Assembly (NCBI GenBank): GCA_014534425.1
Contig: JACVRN010000049.1
Coordinates: forward strand, 1-32,391
Direction of reading: 5' to 3'
DNA: 32,391 nt
Source of the DNA: Pyrinomonadaceae bacterium
GTDB lineage: Bacteria; Acidobacteriota; Blastocatellia; Pyrinomonadales; Pyrinomonadaceae
In this document: piece by piece, positions 1 through 7,571 of the stretch
Layout: each line of letters begins with the position of its first letter
How positions within the stretch are numbered: the first letter of the stretch is position 1
Made by a program: the position numbers and the translations under genes
The notes under the pieces: generated by a model
What the model was told of the DNA's origin: nothing
Databases searched by the model: none
What the model saw: the letters and a program-made list of their open reading frames with translations, nothing else

Positions 1-1671
1 ATGCCATACGACCCGCCGCGCCAGAGAAAACCTAACCCGCCGAAAGACCCTCTGGAAATTGATCTGGTTTACAACGTGCGCCCCTGCGGGACGTGTCGCT
101 TCTTCTGGCCCACGAATTCTGCGGAGCAGCCCTACGGGCCTTATCCCGTCTACGACTTCGATTCAAACACTCCGAAGGAGAATGAGCCGGACGGAGCGAA
201 ATCATTCCTCTGGCTCAAAGGCACCACGCGCTCTCCGACTTTCCCAGACGCCGAAGTGATGGACGGCTGCCGCAAAGCTCCGATTATGACCATAGGGATT
301 AATCCGAACCTGACGGCTTTCGCGCCCGGCACGACCGGCGCTTCATGGGGCTATCCAAGTTTCTCCAGCGACAATGGCACGGACTCATGGACGAAGTACG
401 CCTACTATTATCGCTATAGGACTGTGTATCAGGAGCACTTCGATTTGAAGTTCGTGGAGAAGTACCTGCTGCCCGAAGGACAGATTAAAGCCTTGAAGCC
501 AGGCATGCTGGTCGATGCGACGCGAAAGACGGACGCGCCTTCTTTCGACATCAAGGTGCAGTATGACGGCGAGACACAGCCAACCACGATTCCCCTGGCG
601 GGCAAACTGGGCGAGCCGCGCTACGTGGTGCTGGTGAACCTGAAACAACCGTTTAAGAAGGGCGACGTGCTGGCCGCGCGTCTCAACGTCCCTGCGGGAA
701 AGAAGGCGAACATTTACGGCCAGCAGATAGGTTATTACATGCAGATTGTCCCCGTGCTCGAAAGCTTCCAGAAGTTTCTGGTCTCGAAGGGGCACAAGGA
801 CGCGCGCCTTCTGGTCGGTGAAGACGTGGGCCAACTGGACATGGTGGCGTGCGCTTCGCCGCACTGGGGGCCTGAGTGGCTCGGCGGAACTTCGCAGAGC
901 GTCAACACGGTCGTCAACAACTGCGTGATGACGAACGCCTGGGCCATGAAGCAGCTTGTGCAGACGCGCCCCGCCATTCTCTATCTGGTGGGACAGTCTT
1001 CATGGAACATGTTTCGCAAAGCTTACGGGCATCTGATTCAGGCGCACCCGTCGTTGCCGAATTATCCAGAGGACGGCCCGTACACACTCTTGCGTCTGAC
1101 GACCGAGAATGATTGCCGCCTGGAGTTCAAGACGAAGATTGACGGGATAAAGTACAGCCTCTCCACGCGGCTCATAATCACGCCGCACTTCTCTTACGAC
1201 GTAAACTTTGTCCCGCAGTTTCGTATGAGCGCAGACGCCCTGAAGGCTTTCACGGCGAAGTACGCGGCGGCCTCCAAGTTTCTGCACACAGACCCGCGCA
1301 TACAGGTGGAAAAGCCTGCGGGCGGCTTCGCGGCGTTCGGCATCATGAAGGCTGCTGACGCCCCTCCGGTGCTGGTGGAGATTAAGAAGAAGTTCGCCTC
1401 GGCGGCCCCAACGTTGATGGCCGATTACTATGACCCGCATCAGATGATGGCTGACGTGTTGGAGGCAATGTTCGACAAGGGCCAGTTGAGCTATACGCCG
1501 CCCAAGAGCGGGCATCACGGATTCCTCTCAAGAACCGACGGCCCCTGCACCTTCTGCGTCAACGACCACTGGAAATTCCCGCAAGGCTGTCCCTACGGCA
1601 AGCCGGAAGAGAAACAACTCCCCGTGGGCTTCCTGGAAAAGGTAGCCGCAGCGATGATGGCGGGCGCATAA
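1..1671 (+). CDS. Uncharacterised Cys-rich protein, possible divergent uracil-DNA-glycosylase-fold protein
   Basis: A 556-residue protein; the ATG is the first base of the window, so a start further upstream cannot be excluded. I do not recognise a named family. Visible features are CxxC at C29/C32, C90, C284 and C308, and a C-terminal CxxC plus C cluster (C516, C519, C530, with H523). Some pieces resemble family 4/5 uracil-DNA glycosylases: IGINPN at 98-103 could be motif 1. A Cys followed about 20 residues later by RPAILYLVGQSSW (323-335) looks like the Fe-S Cys, the conserved Pro, and a beta strand ending in LG. TPHFSYD at 394-400 could stand for the HPS motif. The four Cys C29, C32, C284 and C308 would fit a CxxC...C...C iron-sulfur pattern. 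It is about twice the length of an ordinary family 4 enzyme. No signal peptide or membrane segment is seen. It converges on the AraC gene 19 bp away. The coding call is firm; the fold is a guess. Confidence 0.8.
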   Translation: MPYDPPRQRKPNPPKDPLEIDLVYNVRPCGTCRFFWPTNSAEQPYGPYPVYDFDSNTPKENEPDGAKSFLWLKGTTRSPTFPDAEVMDGCRKAPIMTIGINPNLTAFAPGTTGASWGYPSFSSDNGTDSWTKYAYYYRYRTVYQEHFDLKFVEKYLLPEGQIKALKPGMLVDATRKTDAPSFDIKVQYDGETQPTTIPLAGKLGEPRYVVLVNLKQPFKKGDVLAARLNVPAGKKANIYGQQIGYYMQIVPVLESFQKFLVSKGHKDARLLVGEDVGQLDMVACASPHWGPEWLGGTSQSVNTVVNNCVMTNAWAMKQLVQTRPAILYLVGQSSWNMFRKAYGHLIQAHPSLPNYPEDGPYTLLRLTTENDCRLEFKTKIDGIKYSLSTRLIITPHFSYDVNFVPQFRMSADALKAFTAKYAAASKFLHTDPRIQVEKPAGGFAAFGIMKAADAPPVLVEIKKKFASAAPTLMADYYDPHQMMADVLEAMFDKGQLSYTPPKSGHHGFLSRTDGPCTFCVNDHWKFPQGCPYGKPEEKQLPVGFLEKVAAAMMAGA

Positions 1672-1690
1672 GCAACTGATGCTTTGATTC

Positions 1691-2521
1691 TCATTCGCCT
1701 CTGACCAGGCTTACGCGAAAGGCGCGGGGCGTGAGGCCGGTCGCTTGACGGAAGGCTTTGGAGAAATGGCTGGGGCTGCTGTAGCCCACGCGTGCGCTGA
1801 GTTCAGAGATTGAGAGGTCTGTTTCGGCCAGAAGCTGTTGCGCTCGCTGCACGCGCAAGGTAGCCAGATAAGCGTGAGGCGAAGCGCCCGTCAGCTTCTT
1901 AAAGAGCCGCGCGAAATGAAACGGAGACAGGTAAGCCGCTCCGGCCAGTTCTTCGAGCGGCAATTCTTTGTCCATGTGCGCGTGCATCATCTCCACGGCG
2001 CGGCGTATGCGGCGGTCTACGAGGCCGACGCGCGACAACTCAAGCTCGTCCGAGCGCCGCACGTTCGCGTAATGACGCAGCATGTGAACAAGCATCTGCT
2101 CCACCTGCGCCGTGATGACAACTTCCTGGCCCGCCTCTTCCTCCTTCAACTCGTTCATCAAATCCTGCGCCAGCCGCCCAAGTCGCTCGTCTCTTTCAAT
2201 TCTCCCTGAACGAAAACTCACGTTTGCGCCGGAGAGTGTGAGGCGCAGCCGTACAGCCAAATCAAGCACGAAGGCGGGCGCGAGTGTGAGCATCAGAAAT
2301 TCAGTCTCCACGCGACTCGCTGCGCGCACGGCGCTTCCAGGATTTATGAGCAGCGCGCCTTCATCCTCTATCTCAAACTCTTCGTCCGAGACGCTCGCCA
2401 GCAATCTTCCCTTGAGAGGAAAAAGCGCTGTGTAATCCGTGTGCGCCTCAATCGTCAGCCGCACGCGGCGGGCGCGCCTGTAATAAACCGCAAACTGCGA
2501 GCGTAAGAAGACCCTATCCAT
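1691..2521 (-). CDS. AraC-family transcriptional regulator
   Basis: A 276-residue regulator. The C-terminal third carries the two helix-turn-helix units of AraC/XylS proteins: ELAGAAYLSPFHFARLFKKL (about 191-210) and a second at about 237-262 with LSARVGYSSPSHFSKAFRQ and the signature ending GLTPRAFR. The N-terminal part (1-110) looks like the cupin-like sensor of this class (ALLINPGSAVRA), so it probably binds a small ligand not identifiable here. Its start codon overlaps the stop of the GDPD gene by one base (TAATG), so it is the third cistron of a GH57-GDPD-AraC operon and is probably translationally coupled. It may control that operon or a distant target. Confidence 0.93.
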   Translation of the reverse strand: MDRVFLRSQFAVYYRRARRVRLTIEAHTDYTALFPLKGRLLASVSDEEFEIEDEGALLINPGSAVRAASRVETEFLMLTLAPAFVLDLAVRLRLTLSGANVSFRSGRIERDERLGRLAQDLMNELKEEEAGQEVVITAQVEQMLVHMLRHYANVRRSDELELSRVGLVDRRIRRAVEMMHAHMDKELPLEELAGAAYLSPFHFARLFKKLTGASPHAYLATLRVQRAQQLLAETDLSISELSARVGYSSPSHFSKAFRQATGLTPRAFRVSLVRGE

Positions 2522-3309
2522 TAAACTTTCATCGCCGCAGGGTTGTTGGTGATGACAGCGTGTATACCGTAGCGGCGTGCGCGCTCAAGCCACGCAGGGT
2601 TATCGACCGTCCAGACGACCACGTTCATGCCGCGCGCTGCGGCTTCTCGCGTCACGCGGCGCGTAGCCAGCAGGCGATGAAGGGCAAGCTCATCCGCTCT
2701 GCATTCTTCTGCGAGCCGCATCATGCGGCCCATAGACGGCGGCGGCATGAGCTTAGGCTCAAAGAGCGCAGCCGTGCGAATCGCTGGCGCTATGCGCTTC
2801 ATCCAAGCGATTGCGCTGAGCGTGAAGCTTTCCACGACCACTCTATCTATTATCTCATGCTCCTCTATAAGCTCTGCCACGCGGGCGGCAATCGCGCTGC
2901 TCTCGGCCTCCGTACACTTCATCTCAACGTAAAGCAGCGCGTTGCTTTCATGGAAAAGCTCAAAGACTTCCGCGAGCGTGGGGATAGTAGCGTGCGCGTA
3001 ATCTTCACGCGCAAGGGCGGGGAAGCGAAGGTTGAACCACGTTCCGGCATCCGTCTCGCGCAACTCCGTTGATGAAAGAGCGGCTATCGCGCCTTCTCTC
3101 AGAGCAGTGCGGCGCAGGGTCGGGTCGTGTATGACGACTGGCACCTGGTCGCGTGCGAGGCGAACGTCGAACTCTATGCCGTCGGCTCCGTCCGCGACGG
3201 CTCGCTTGAAGGAGATGATGGTGTTTTCGGGAGCGACCGCAGCCGCGCCTCTGTGGCCTATGATGAGCGGGAAGTTGGAAGCGTGCTCGGTGTCTGCGAA
3301 GGGCTTCAT
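2521..3309 (-). CDS. Glycerophosphodiester phosphodiesterase
   Basis: A 262-residue GDPD-family TIM barrel, expected to split glycerophosphodiesters into glycerol-3-phosphate and an alcohol. The family signature is clear: GHRG at 18-21, PENT at 27-30, metal ligands E46 and D48 in EFDV, and the general acid/base H61 in VIHDPTLRR. Later family strands such as LLYVEMK and VVVWTVDN are present. No signal peptide is visible, so it is probably cytoplasmic. The gene overlaps the upstream GH57 gene by 4 bp (ATGA) and the downstream AraC gene by 1 bp, indicating coupled translation. Substrate specificity cannot be told from the sequence. Confidence 0.95.
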   Translation of the reverse strand: MKPFADTEHASNFPLIIGHRGAAAVAPENTIISFKRAVADGADGIEFDVRLARDQVPVVIHDPTLRRTALREGAIAALSSTELRETDAGTWFNLRFPALAREDYAHATIPTLAEVFELFHESNALLYVEMKCTEAESSAIAARVAELIEEHEIIDRVVVESFTLSAIAWMKRIAPAIRTAALFEPKLMPPPSMGRMMRLAEECRADELALHRLLATRRVTREAAARGMNVVVWTVDNPAWLERARRYGIHAVITNNPAAMKV

Positions 3310-4901
3310 GACCTGTACACGCGATAATCAATCTCAGCGAAGATGTTGTCGCGCCGCTCGATTTCCGCCAGGCGCTCTTCGTCAATCGCACCCTCTTCAA
3401 TCTCGGTCGCTATGGCGTCGAAGCGGCGTATGTGAGAGCGGAAGCGCTTGGTGGCGTACTCTACTGTCGTGCCCTGATAGATTTGAAAGGCCCAGTCGCT
3501 GGATTGCGCCAGCAACAGTTCGCGCGCGGCCTGATTGAGCGCGCGGCGCAGGATGCCTTCAGCCGAAGTGTAGCGATTAGCGAGAGCAGTCATGCGCGCT
3601 TCAGCCGCGTGCTGGTGCGGGTACATCCACGCGTTCAACTCGTTGAGCCAAACTTTATAGTAACCCTCTTCGCCCCAACTCGACGCGGCGGGCTGTTGAG
3701 TCTGAATACTCATGCCGGAATCCAGCACGTCGCCGGGCGAGACGGCCTCGATAGCGTCCGTGTCCCAGTGCAGCTTGCGAAAGAGAAAGTCTATGAACTG
3801 CGGCCCCTCGAACCACCAGTGGCCGTAGAGTTCCGCGTCGTAGGGCGAGCAGACGACGGGCGGCCTCCCGTCGAAGGTTTCAATCAGGTGCTCGGCCTGC
3901 TTGATGCGTTCATTTATGAAGTGGCCTGCGTGCTCGGCTGCGCGTTTACGCGCGGCCTGCGGGTCATAGGGTTGCTTGTCCTGCTGCGACACGTCGCGCC
4001 CCGTGATGCGGTGATACTTTAACCCCAGGTGCCTGCGCTCGCCGCCCGCGTGAAGGTGCGGCAGAAGATAATCTAGCGGCGCGTCCCAGCCTAAGTCTCT
4101 ATAAAATTCTCTGTAATCAGGATGGCCCGGATAGCCTACGATTGAACTCCACACCTGCTGGCTGGTTTCAAGGTCGCGCGCAAAGACGGCTACGCCGTTG
4201 GGGCAGCGCACGGGCGCGTAGACTCCGTAGCGAGGTCGCGGGTCGCCGTAGAGAATGCCGTGAGTGTCGGAGATGAAATATTCTATGCCCGCGTCTTTCA
4301 GCAGCGCCTCTACGCCAGGCTCGTAGGCGCACTCGGCCAGCCATATGCCGCGCGGGCTGCGACCGAAATGCTTGCGGTAGTTTTGAACCGCGACATCAAT
4401 CTGCGCTCGCCTCGCTTCCTGAGTAGAGATGAGCGGCATGAAGCCGTGAGTGGCGCAGCAGGTGATAATTTCGACAACGCCCTCTTCCTGTAGCTCGCGG
4501 AAGGCGCGCACGAGGTTTCGCTCATAACGTGTCGTCCAGAGATTATGCGCCGCGCTCAGGTTCTCCTGGTACATGCGCGCGACCGCCTGAAACTCCGGCG
4601 CGTCGCGGCGCGTGCGCTCAATCTCTTTTTCCGAGAGCGCGACCAAGTTTTCCAGGTGGCGCGTGTAGCGATCCTGTAGGAGCGGGTCGGAGAGCATCTC
4701 GCAGAGCGGCGGCGAGACGTTCATAGCAAGCCGGGGCGAGGCTCCCATCTCGTGCAGGTTCTGAAAGACGAAGATGAGCGGCAGGTAAACTTCCGTGATG
4801 GCCTCGTACAGCCAGTCTTCCTCCAGAAACTCTGGATGCTCAGGATGACGCACGAACGGCAGGTGCGCGTGCAGTACAAGACTGAAATAACCTAGGAGCA
4901 C
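3306..4901 (-). CDS. GH57 glycoside hydrolase with DUF1957 C-terminal region (1,4-alpha-glucan branching enzyme-like)
   Basis: About 531 residues from the proposed GTG start. The N-terminus has the GH57 signature HAHLPF (11-16). The nucleophile region is WLAECAY (Glu near 190) and the acid region SPYDAELYGHWW (Asp near 355). The C-terminal helical part matches the DUF1957 extension of TTHA1902/TM1438-type branching enzymes, which make alpha-1,6 branches in glycogen. Start choice: the frame stays open to a TTG at 4922, but those codons lie in the arm and tail of a long hairpin. GTG at 4899-4901 gives MLLGYFSLVLHAH, the usual family N-terminus, and sits three bases after a T6 tract. There is no good Shine-Dalgarno sequence. 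It is followed by GDPD with a 4-bp overlap and preceded by DUF4912, a recurrent GH57 neighbour. Confidence 0.9.
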   Translation of the reverse strand: MLLGYFSLVLHAHLPFVRHPEHPEFLEEDWLYEAITEVYLPLIFVFQNLHEMGASPRLAMNVSPPLCEMLSDPLLQDRYTRHLENLVALSEKEIERTRRDAPEFQAVARMYQENLSAAHNLWTTRYERNLVRAFRELQEEGVVEIITCCATHGFMPLISTQEARRAQIDVAVQNYRKHFGRSPRGIWLAECAYEPGVEALLKDAGIEYFISDTHGILYGDPRPRYGVYAPVRCPNGVAVFARDLETSQQVWSSIVGYPGHPDYREFYRDLGWDAPLDYLLPHLHAGGERRHLGLKYHRITGRDVSQQDKQPYDPQAARKRAAEHAGHFINERIKQAEHLIETFDGRPPVVCSPYDAELYGHWWFEGPQFIDFLFRKLHWDTDAIEAVSPGDVLDSGMSIQTQQPAASSWGEEGYYKVWLNELNAWMYPHQHAAEARMTALANRYTSAEGILRRALNQAARELLLAQSSDWAFQIYQGTTVEYATKRFRSHIRRFDAIATEIEEGAIDEERLAEIERRDNIFAEIDYRVYRS

Positions 4902-4904
4902 GAG

Positions 4905-5020
4905 AAAAAAGTCAGAAGGCAAAACGGAAGAGATTGATTCATCGGTTCATTGATTCATTTCTTCATTGAAACAATGAACCGATGAATCAATGAATCAATC
5001 TTTATCGTTCTGCCTTCTGA
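4905..5020 (-). terminator. Long inverted repeat of the GATTCAT word with T6 tail, between DUF4912 and GH57
   Basis: The perfect 20-bp arms ATTGATTCATCGGTTCATTG at 4933-4952 and their complement at 4972-4991 are separated by 19 bp. An outer perfect 9-bp pair, TCAGAAGGC at 4912-4920 and its complement at 5012-5020, extends it. On the minus strand the structure is followed by T6 (4905-4910), which matches an intrinsic terminator for the DUF4912 transcript. The DUF4912 stop codon is inside the right arm and the GH57 start (4901) is three bases after the T tract. Confidence 0.8.
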
Positions 5021-5975
5021 ATTGCCTTTCCGTCATGCTCGGCATCCAGAGATGGAAGGGGCGCGATGGAAGATTGACTTCGCTTGCGCCTACTATGACA
5101 CGCGCCGCGCGCCTGCGAGCTGCTTCGGGCGGAGCCTCAAAGGGCGAGCGGGTCATCTCTATGCCGAGCGTTGAATGTAGAACCTCTGTTATCTGGGCCG
5201 GGTCGAAACTTGAATCCTCTATCTTGAAACGGTCGAACCAGCCGGCCAGATTAGTTGAAAGCATGGGCCGCAAGCTTTGCCAGGGCATCCCGAATGCCAG
5301 AGCCGTCAGCACGCCGCGCAACTCCGCCAACTCTTCTTCGCTCATGGGCGGCAAACTCGCCGGAGCAAGCTTTCTTGTTATGGCGCGTGTGGCCGCATAG
5401 TTGGTCGCCTCGTCCGCAGCTTCCAGCGCGACTTCGAGCGCATCGCTCACGTAACCGGCATCATCAAGTATGCGCGCGAACTGTTCCGCAGAGACGTACT
5501 CTTCCGGCTCCGGCGATATATGGCGAGAGGCGCTGGCGGGCGGCGTGCGCTTTGTGTTTGATGTAAGCAGTCGAATGAAGGCCCGGCCCGGCGCGTAAAG
5601 TCCTACCTCAGCCCTGTAGGCGTGAGCGGGCAGCACGTCGAACCACTGCGAGCGCGTAGCGGAAGCCTCGTGCAGATTCGTTTCTTCCGTATCAAGGTCT
5701 GTGAGCCTCACGGCCAGCCTGTAACCGTCCGTCTCTCCGAAGACGCGGCGCAGAGGCTCGAACGGGTCGCGCGCGAGTTCCCAGTAGAGATAGATTCTGC
5801 GCGGCGATTGAGGCAGCAGGCGTATGCGATCCACTTGGTAGCTCGCGGGCAACGGCTCGTCTGCGGAAAGCTCCGCCAGTTTGTCTGCGACAGCAGGCGA
5901 GGGCGTTTCGTGTGTGATGACTAATTCAGAGCTACCGGGAAAGAAAAATGGCATCGCGCGTTTGTTCGCTGCCAT
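4995..5975 (-). CDS. DUF4912 domain protein
   Basis: A 326-residue soluble protein. The first half carries the DUF4912-like core, with RIYLYWEL at about 59-66 and a beta-rich stretch to about residue 135 (GYRLAVRLTDL, RAEVGLYAPG). The remainder is largely helical and charged, ending in LPSRPFHLWMP. The biochemical role of DUF4912 is not established; its place directly upstream of a GH57 branching-enzyme-like gene suggests a link to polysaccharide metabolism (inference). A good promoter lies 65-95 bp upstream (TTGACA, 17-bp spacer, TAAAAC). The last codons and the TGA stop lie inside a roughly 110-bp inverted repeat, so the final residues are encoded by the repeat arm. Confidence 0.85.
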   Translation of the reverse strand: MAANKRAMPFFFPGSSELVITHETPSPAVADKLAELSADEPLPASYQVDRIRLLPQSPRRIYLYWELARDPFEPLRRVFGETDGYRLAVRLTDLDTEETNLHEASATRSQWFDVLPAHAYRAEVGLYAPGRAFIRLLTSNTKRTPPASASRHISPEPEEYVSAEQFARILDDAGYVSDALEVALEAADEATNYAATRAITRKLAPASLPPMSEEELAELRGVLTALAFGMPWQSLRPMLSTNLAGWFDRFKIEDSSFDPAQITEVLHSTLGIEMTRSPFEAPPEAARRRAARVIVGASEVNLPSRPFHLWMPSMTERQFRRQNDKD

Positions 5976-6041
5976 ACGGAAGACAAACCAAGACCTCTGA
6001 CAGCTATTCAGACTTTCTCTTTGATTAAATTAAAGAAAGTA

Positions 6042-6070
6042 GTTTTACGGATTAAGGCAGTTGATGTCAA
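6042..6070 (-). promoter_or_regulatory. Housekeeping-type promoter for DUF4912
   Basis: On the minus strand there is a perfect -35 box TTGACA (6065-6070), a 17-bp spacer, and a -10 box TAAAAC (6042-6047, four of six matches). It would start transcription about 60 bases before the DUF4912 ATG. An A/T-rich imperfect hairpin (6012-6040) lies in the resulting leader. Confidence 0.5.
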
Positions 6071-6084
6071 ATAGGAAGATAAGA

Positions 6085-6151
6085 AATTAACAGGATGGAT
6101 AGGATAAAGAAAAATTAATTCTTTCTTCTTTATCCTGTCTATCCTGTTTGA
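6085..6151. repeat. AGGAT-family dispersed repeat, inverted pair
   Basis: Arms AGGATGGATAGGATAAAGAA (6092-6111) and its near-complement (6126-6145) match with two transition differences, loop 14 bp. The left arm is preceded by ATTAAC and the right arm (read on the minus strand) by AATCAAAC. It sits between the DUF4912 promoter region and the DUF3108 stop codon. Confidence 0.8.
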
Positions 6152-6154
6152 TTC

Positions 6155-7003
6155 TCACTTACCTTGCGTGATGCGCTTGAGGCTAATGTCTACGGTTCCC
6201 ATCTCGTGTTTAATCTGGGCGCGGACGGGGATGTGGCGGGCGTCCGTTGTGAACCAGATGGTGATTTGACCTTTGCCTCGCACCAGGCGGTCGTCGCCGA
6301 AAAGCTCAGGCTCGACCCGTATGGCTTCGACTTCGCCTAGGATGGTCTTCATCTTCTTCTTCTCGCCGACACGAATCGGCATGCGAAAGACGCGGCCTGA
6401 ATCCGAAACAAGCACCTCGAAGTTTTTACCCGAAACGAGCGGTTGAGTGCGTACGAAGTAGAAGACAGAGGCTATGTCCTGAACCGTGCCCGTGAATTCA
6501 GAGGTCACGGTGCGCGGCTGGCTAGTAGGGTCATTGGGGTTGCGCTCTGTCCAGACGACGCGCCTCTGCTTGAGGTCGAAGACGGCTTCGCTGGTGCGCT
6601 TGCGGCTGCCCTGCTCGTCCAGCTTGATTGTGCGTAGAACGTTGAAGGATTGAGACTCGACCGTCGATTCCACGCGCTGTCGAAAGCGCAGCCCCGAAAA
6701 GAGCTTCGGGAACAGCCCCTTCGTTTGCACATCCGCCGTAAAGAACAGGTTTGAAGCGCTCTCTTTCCCGCGCGAAGGGGAAGCGATGTTGTCGTGTCCG
6801 GCTGTGAAGCGCAGCGTGGCTATGTTGACGCCTCTTAAGAGCGACCTTGAAAACTCTGCCTCGTAAACGGACTCCTCCGAAGGCTCGAAGGGCAGAGGCG
6901 TGCCGTCGCTCTTGGCGCGCTCGTCCAGACGCGCGAAGGCCGGTGCGAGCGCCAGCAGCATGACAAGCGCTAAACAGAAGATTGAAAATCGAGTGAGCTT
7001 CAT
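6155..7003 (-). CDS. DUF3108 exported protein
   Basis: A 282-residue protein with an N-terminal signal peptide (KLTRF then a hydrophobic run, likely cleaved after AFA near residue 24). The mature part is beta-rich and matches DUF3108 in layout: ESVYEAEFSRSLLRGVNIATL near the start, then alternating strands with FYFVRTQPLVSGKNF, a short GEVEAIRVEPELF segment, and a terminal region with ITIWFTTDARHIPVRAQIK. It is likely periplasmic or on the outer membrane; function is unknown. It is the last gene of the heptose/LPS run, 13 bp after the methyltransferase gene, which suggests an envelope role. An AGGAT-type inverted repeat follows it. Confidence 0.88.
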   Translation of the reverse strand: MKLTRFSIFCLALVMLLALAPAFARLDERAKSDGTPLPFEPSEESVYEAEFSRSLLRGVNIATLRFTAGHDNIASPSRGKESASNLFFTADVQTKGLFPKLFSGLRFRQRVESTVESQSFNVLRTIKLDEQGSRKRTSEAVFDLKQRRVVWTERNPNDPTSQPRTVTSEFTGTVQDIASVFYFVRTQPLVSGKNFEVLVSDSGRVFRMPIRVGEKKKMKTILGEVEAIRVEPELFGDDRLVRGKGQITIWFTTDARHIPVRAQIKHEMGTVDISLKRITQGK

Positions 7004-7016
7004 TCCGGGAACAACT

Positions 7017-7571
7017 TCATTTCACAAAGAGCGCCTTCAGGGCCAGCAGCCCCCAGGCTATCAACAATCCGATTGCCGCCTGATACTCGCGGTATCTCAA
7101 ATAGAGCGCGGCGTCGAACTTTGCTCCGCCCGTCTTCGCGTCCCTGTACGGCATAAGACGCGGGAAGAAGAGGGGAACTGCATCTGCATAGCGCGTGTAA
7201 TCTTCGCCGAAAAGCCGGGAGAGCGTCGCTGCTTCGACGCGCATGACGGGTAAATAGATGCCTAAGAAGAGGGCTATGAAGAGGAGTCCGAGAAGCGGCT
7301 GCCCTGCGGCTATGGTAAAGCCAAGGCCCAGTAGAAAGCTGCCAAGGTAAAGAGGGTTGCGCGTGTATGCGTAGGGGCCTGAGGTGGCTAGGGCGGAGTT
7401 TTTCCTGATGTGCCCTGCGGCCCAGGCGCGAAGTCCAAGCCCCAAAAGCGCCACGGCTCCGCCTGTCGCAAGCGTCGAGACGCGCGGCCTAGCCAGCACT
7501 ACGAAAGCCACGCCGACCAGAAAGCCGAGCGTCACGCGCCAGCGCTGCACCCATGAGCCTTCCTTAAGCAA
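7017..7571 (-). CDS. Isoprenylcysteine carboxyl methyltransferase-like / PEMT-type membrane methyltransferase
   Basis: A 184-residue integral membrane protein with about four or five hydrophobic segments (near 12-28, 33-50, 74-108 as a double segment, and 163-180). The methyltransferase signature GPYAYTRNPLYLG lies at about 65-77. A downstream E-x-x-L-x-x-x-F-G-x-x-Y motif (VEAATLSRLFGEDYTRY) is typical of the ICMT/PEMT superfamily, which moves a methyl group from SAM to lipids or prenylated targets. The true substrate is unknown; bacterial members are poorly defined. The start overlaps the waaC-like gene by 8 bp, so both belong to the envelope operon. Confidence 0.87.
   Translation of the reverse strand: MLKEGSWVQRWRVTLGFLVGVAFVVLARPRVSTLATGGAVALLGLGLRAWAAGHIRKNSALATSGPYAYTRNPLYLGSFLLGLGFTIAAGQPLLGLLFIALFLGIYLPVMRVEAATLSRLFGEDYTRYADAVPLFFPRLMPYRDAKTGGAKFDAALYLRYREYQAAIGLLIAWGLLALKALFVK

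Noticed and set aside
385..1518. Long antisense frames across gene 1 and similar frames opposite most genes
   Set aside because: They are typical shadows in GC-rich coding DNA and lack recognisable domains, while the sense frames carry clear family motifs or full-length coding character.
4932..5000. The regularly repeated GATTCAT units considered as a CRISPR array
   Set aside because: There are no uniform spacers, units are 7-8 bp, and the structure is palindromic; no cas gene is nearby.
6085..6151. The AGGAT-type element considered as an insertion sequence end
   Set aside because: No transposase frame or target duplication is visible between or around copies in this window.
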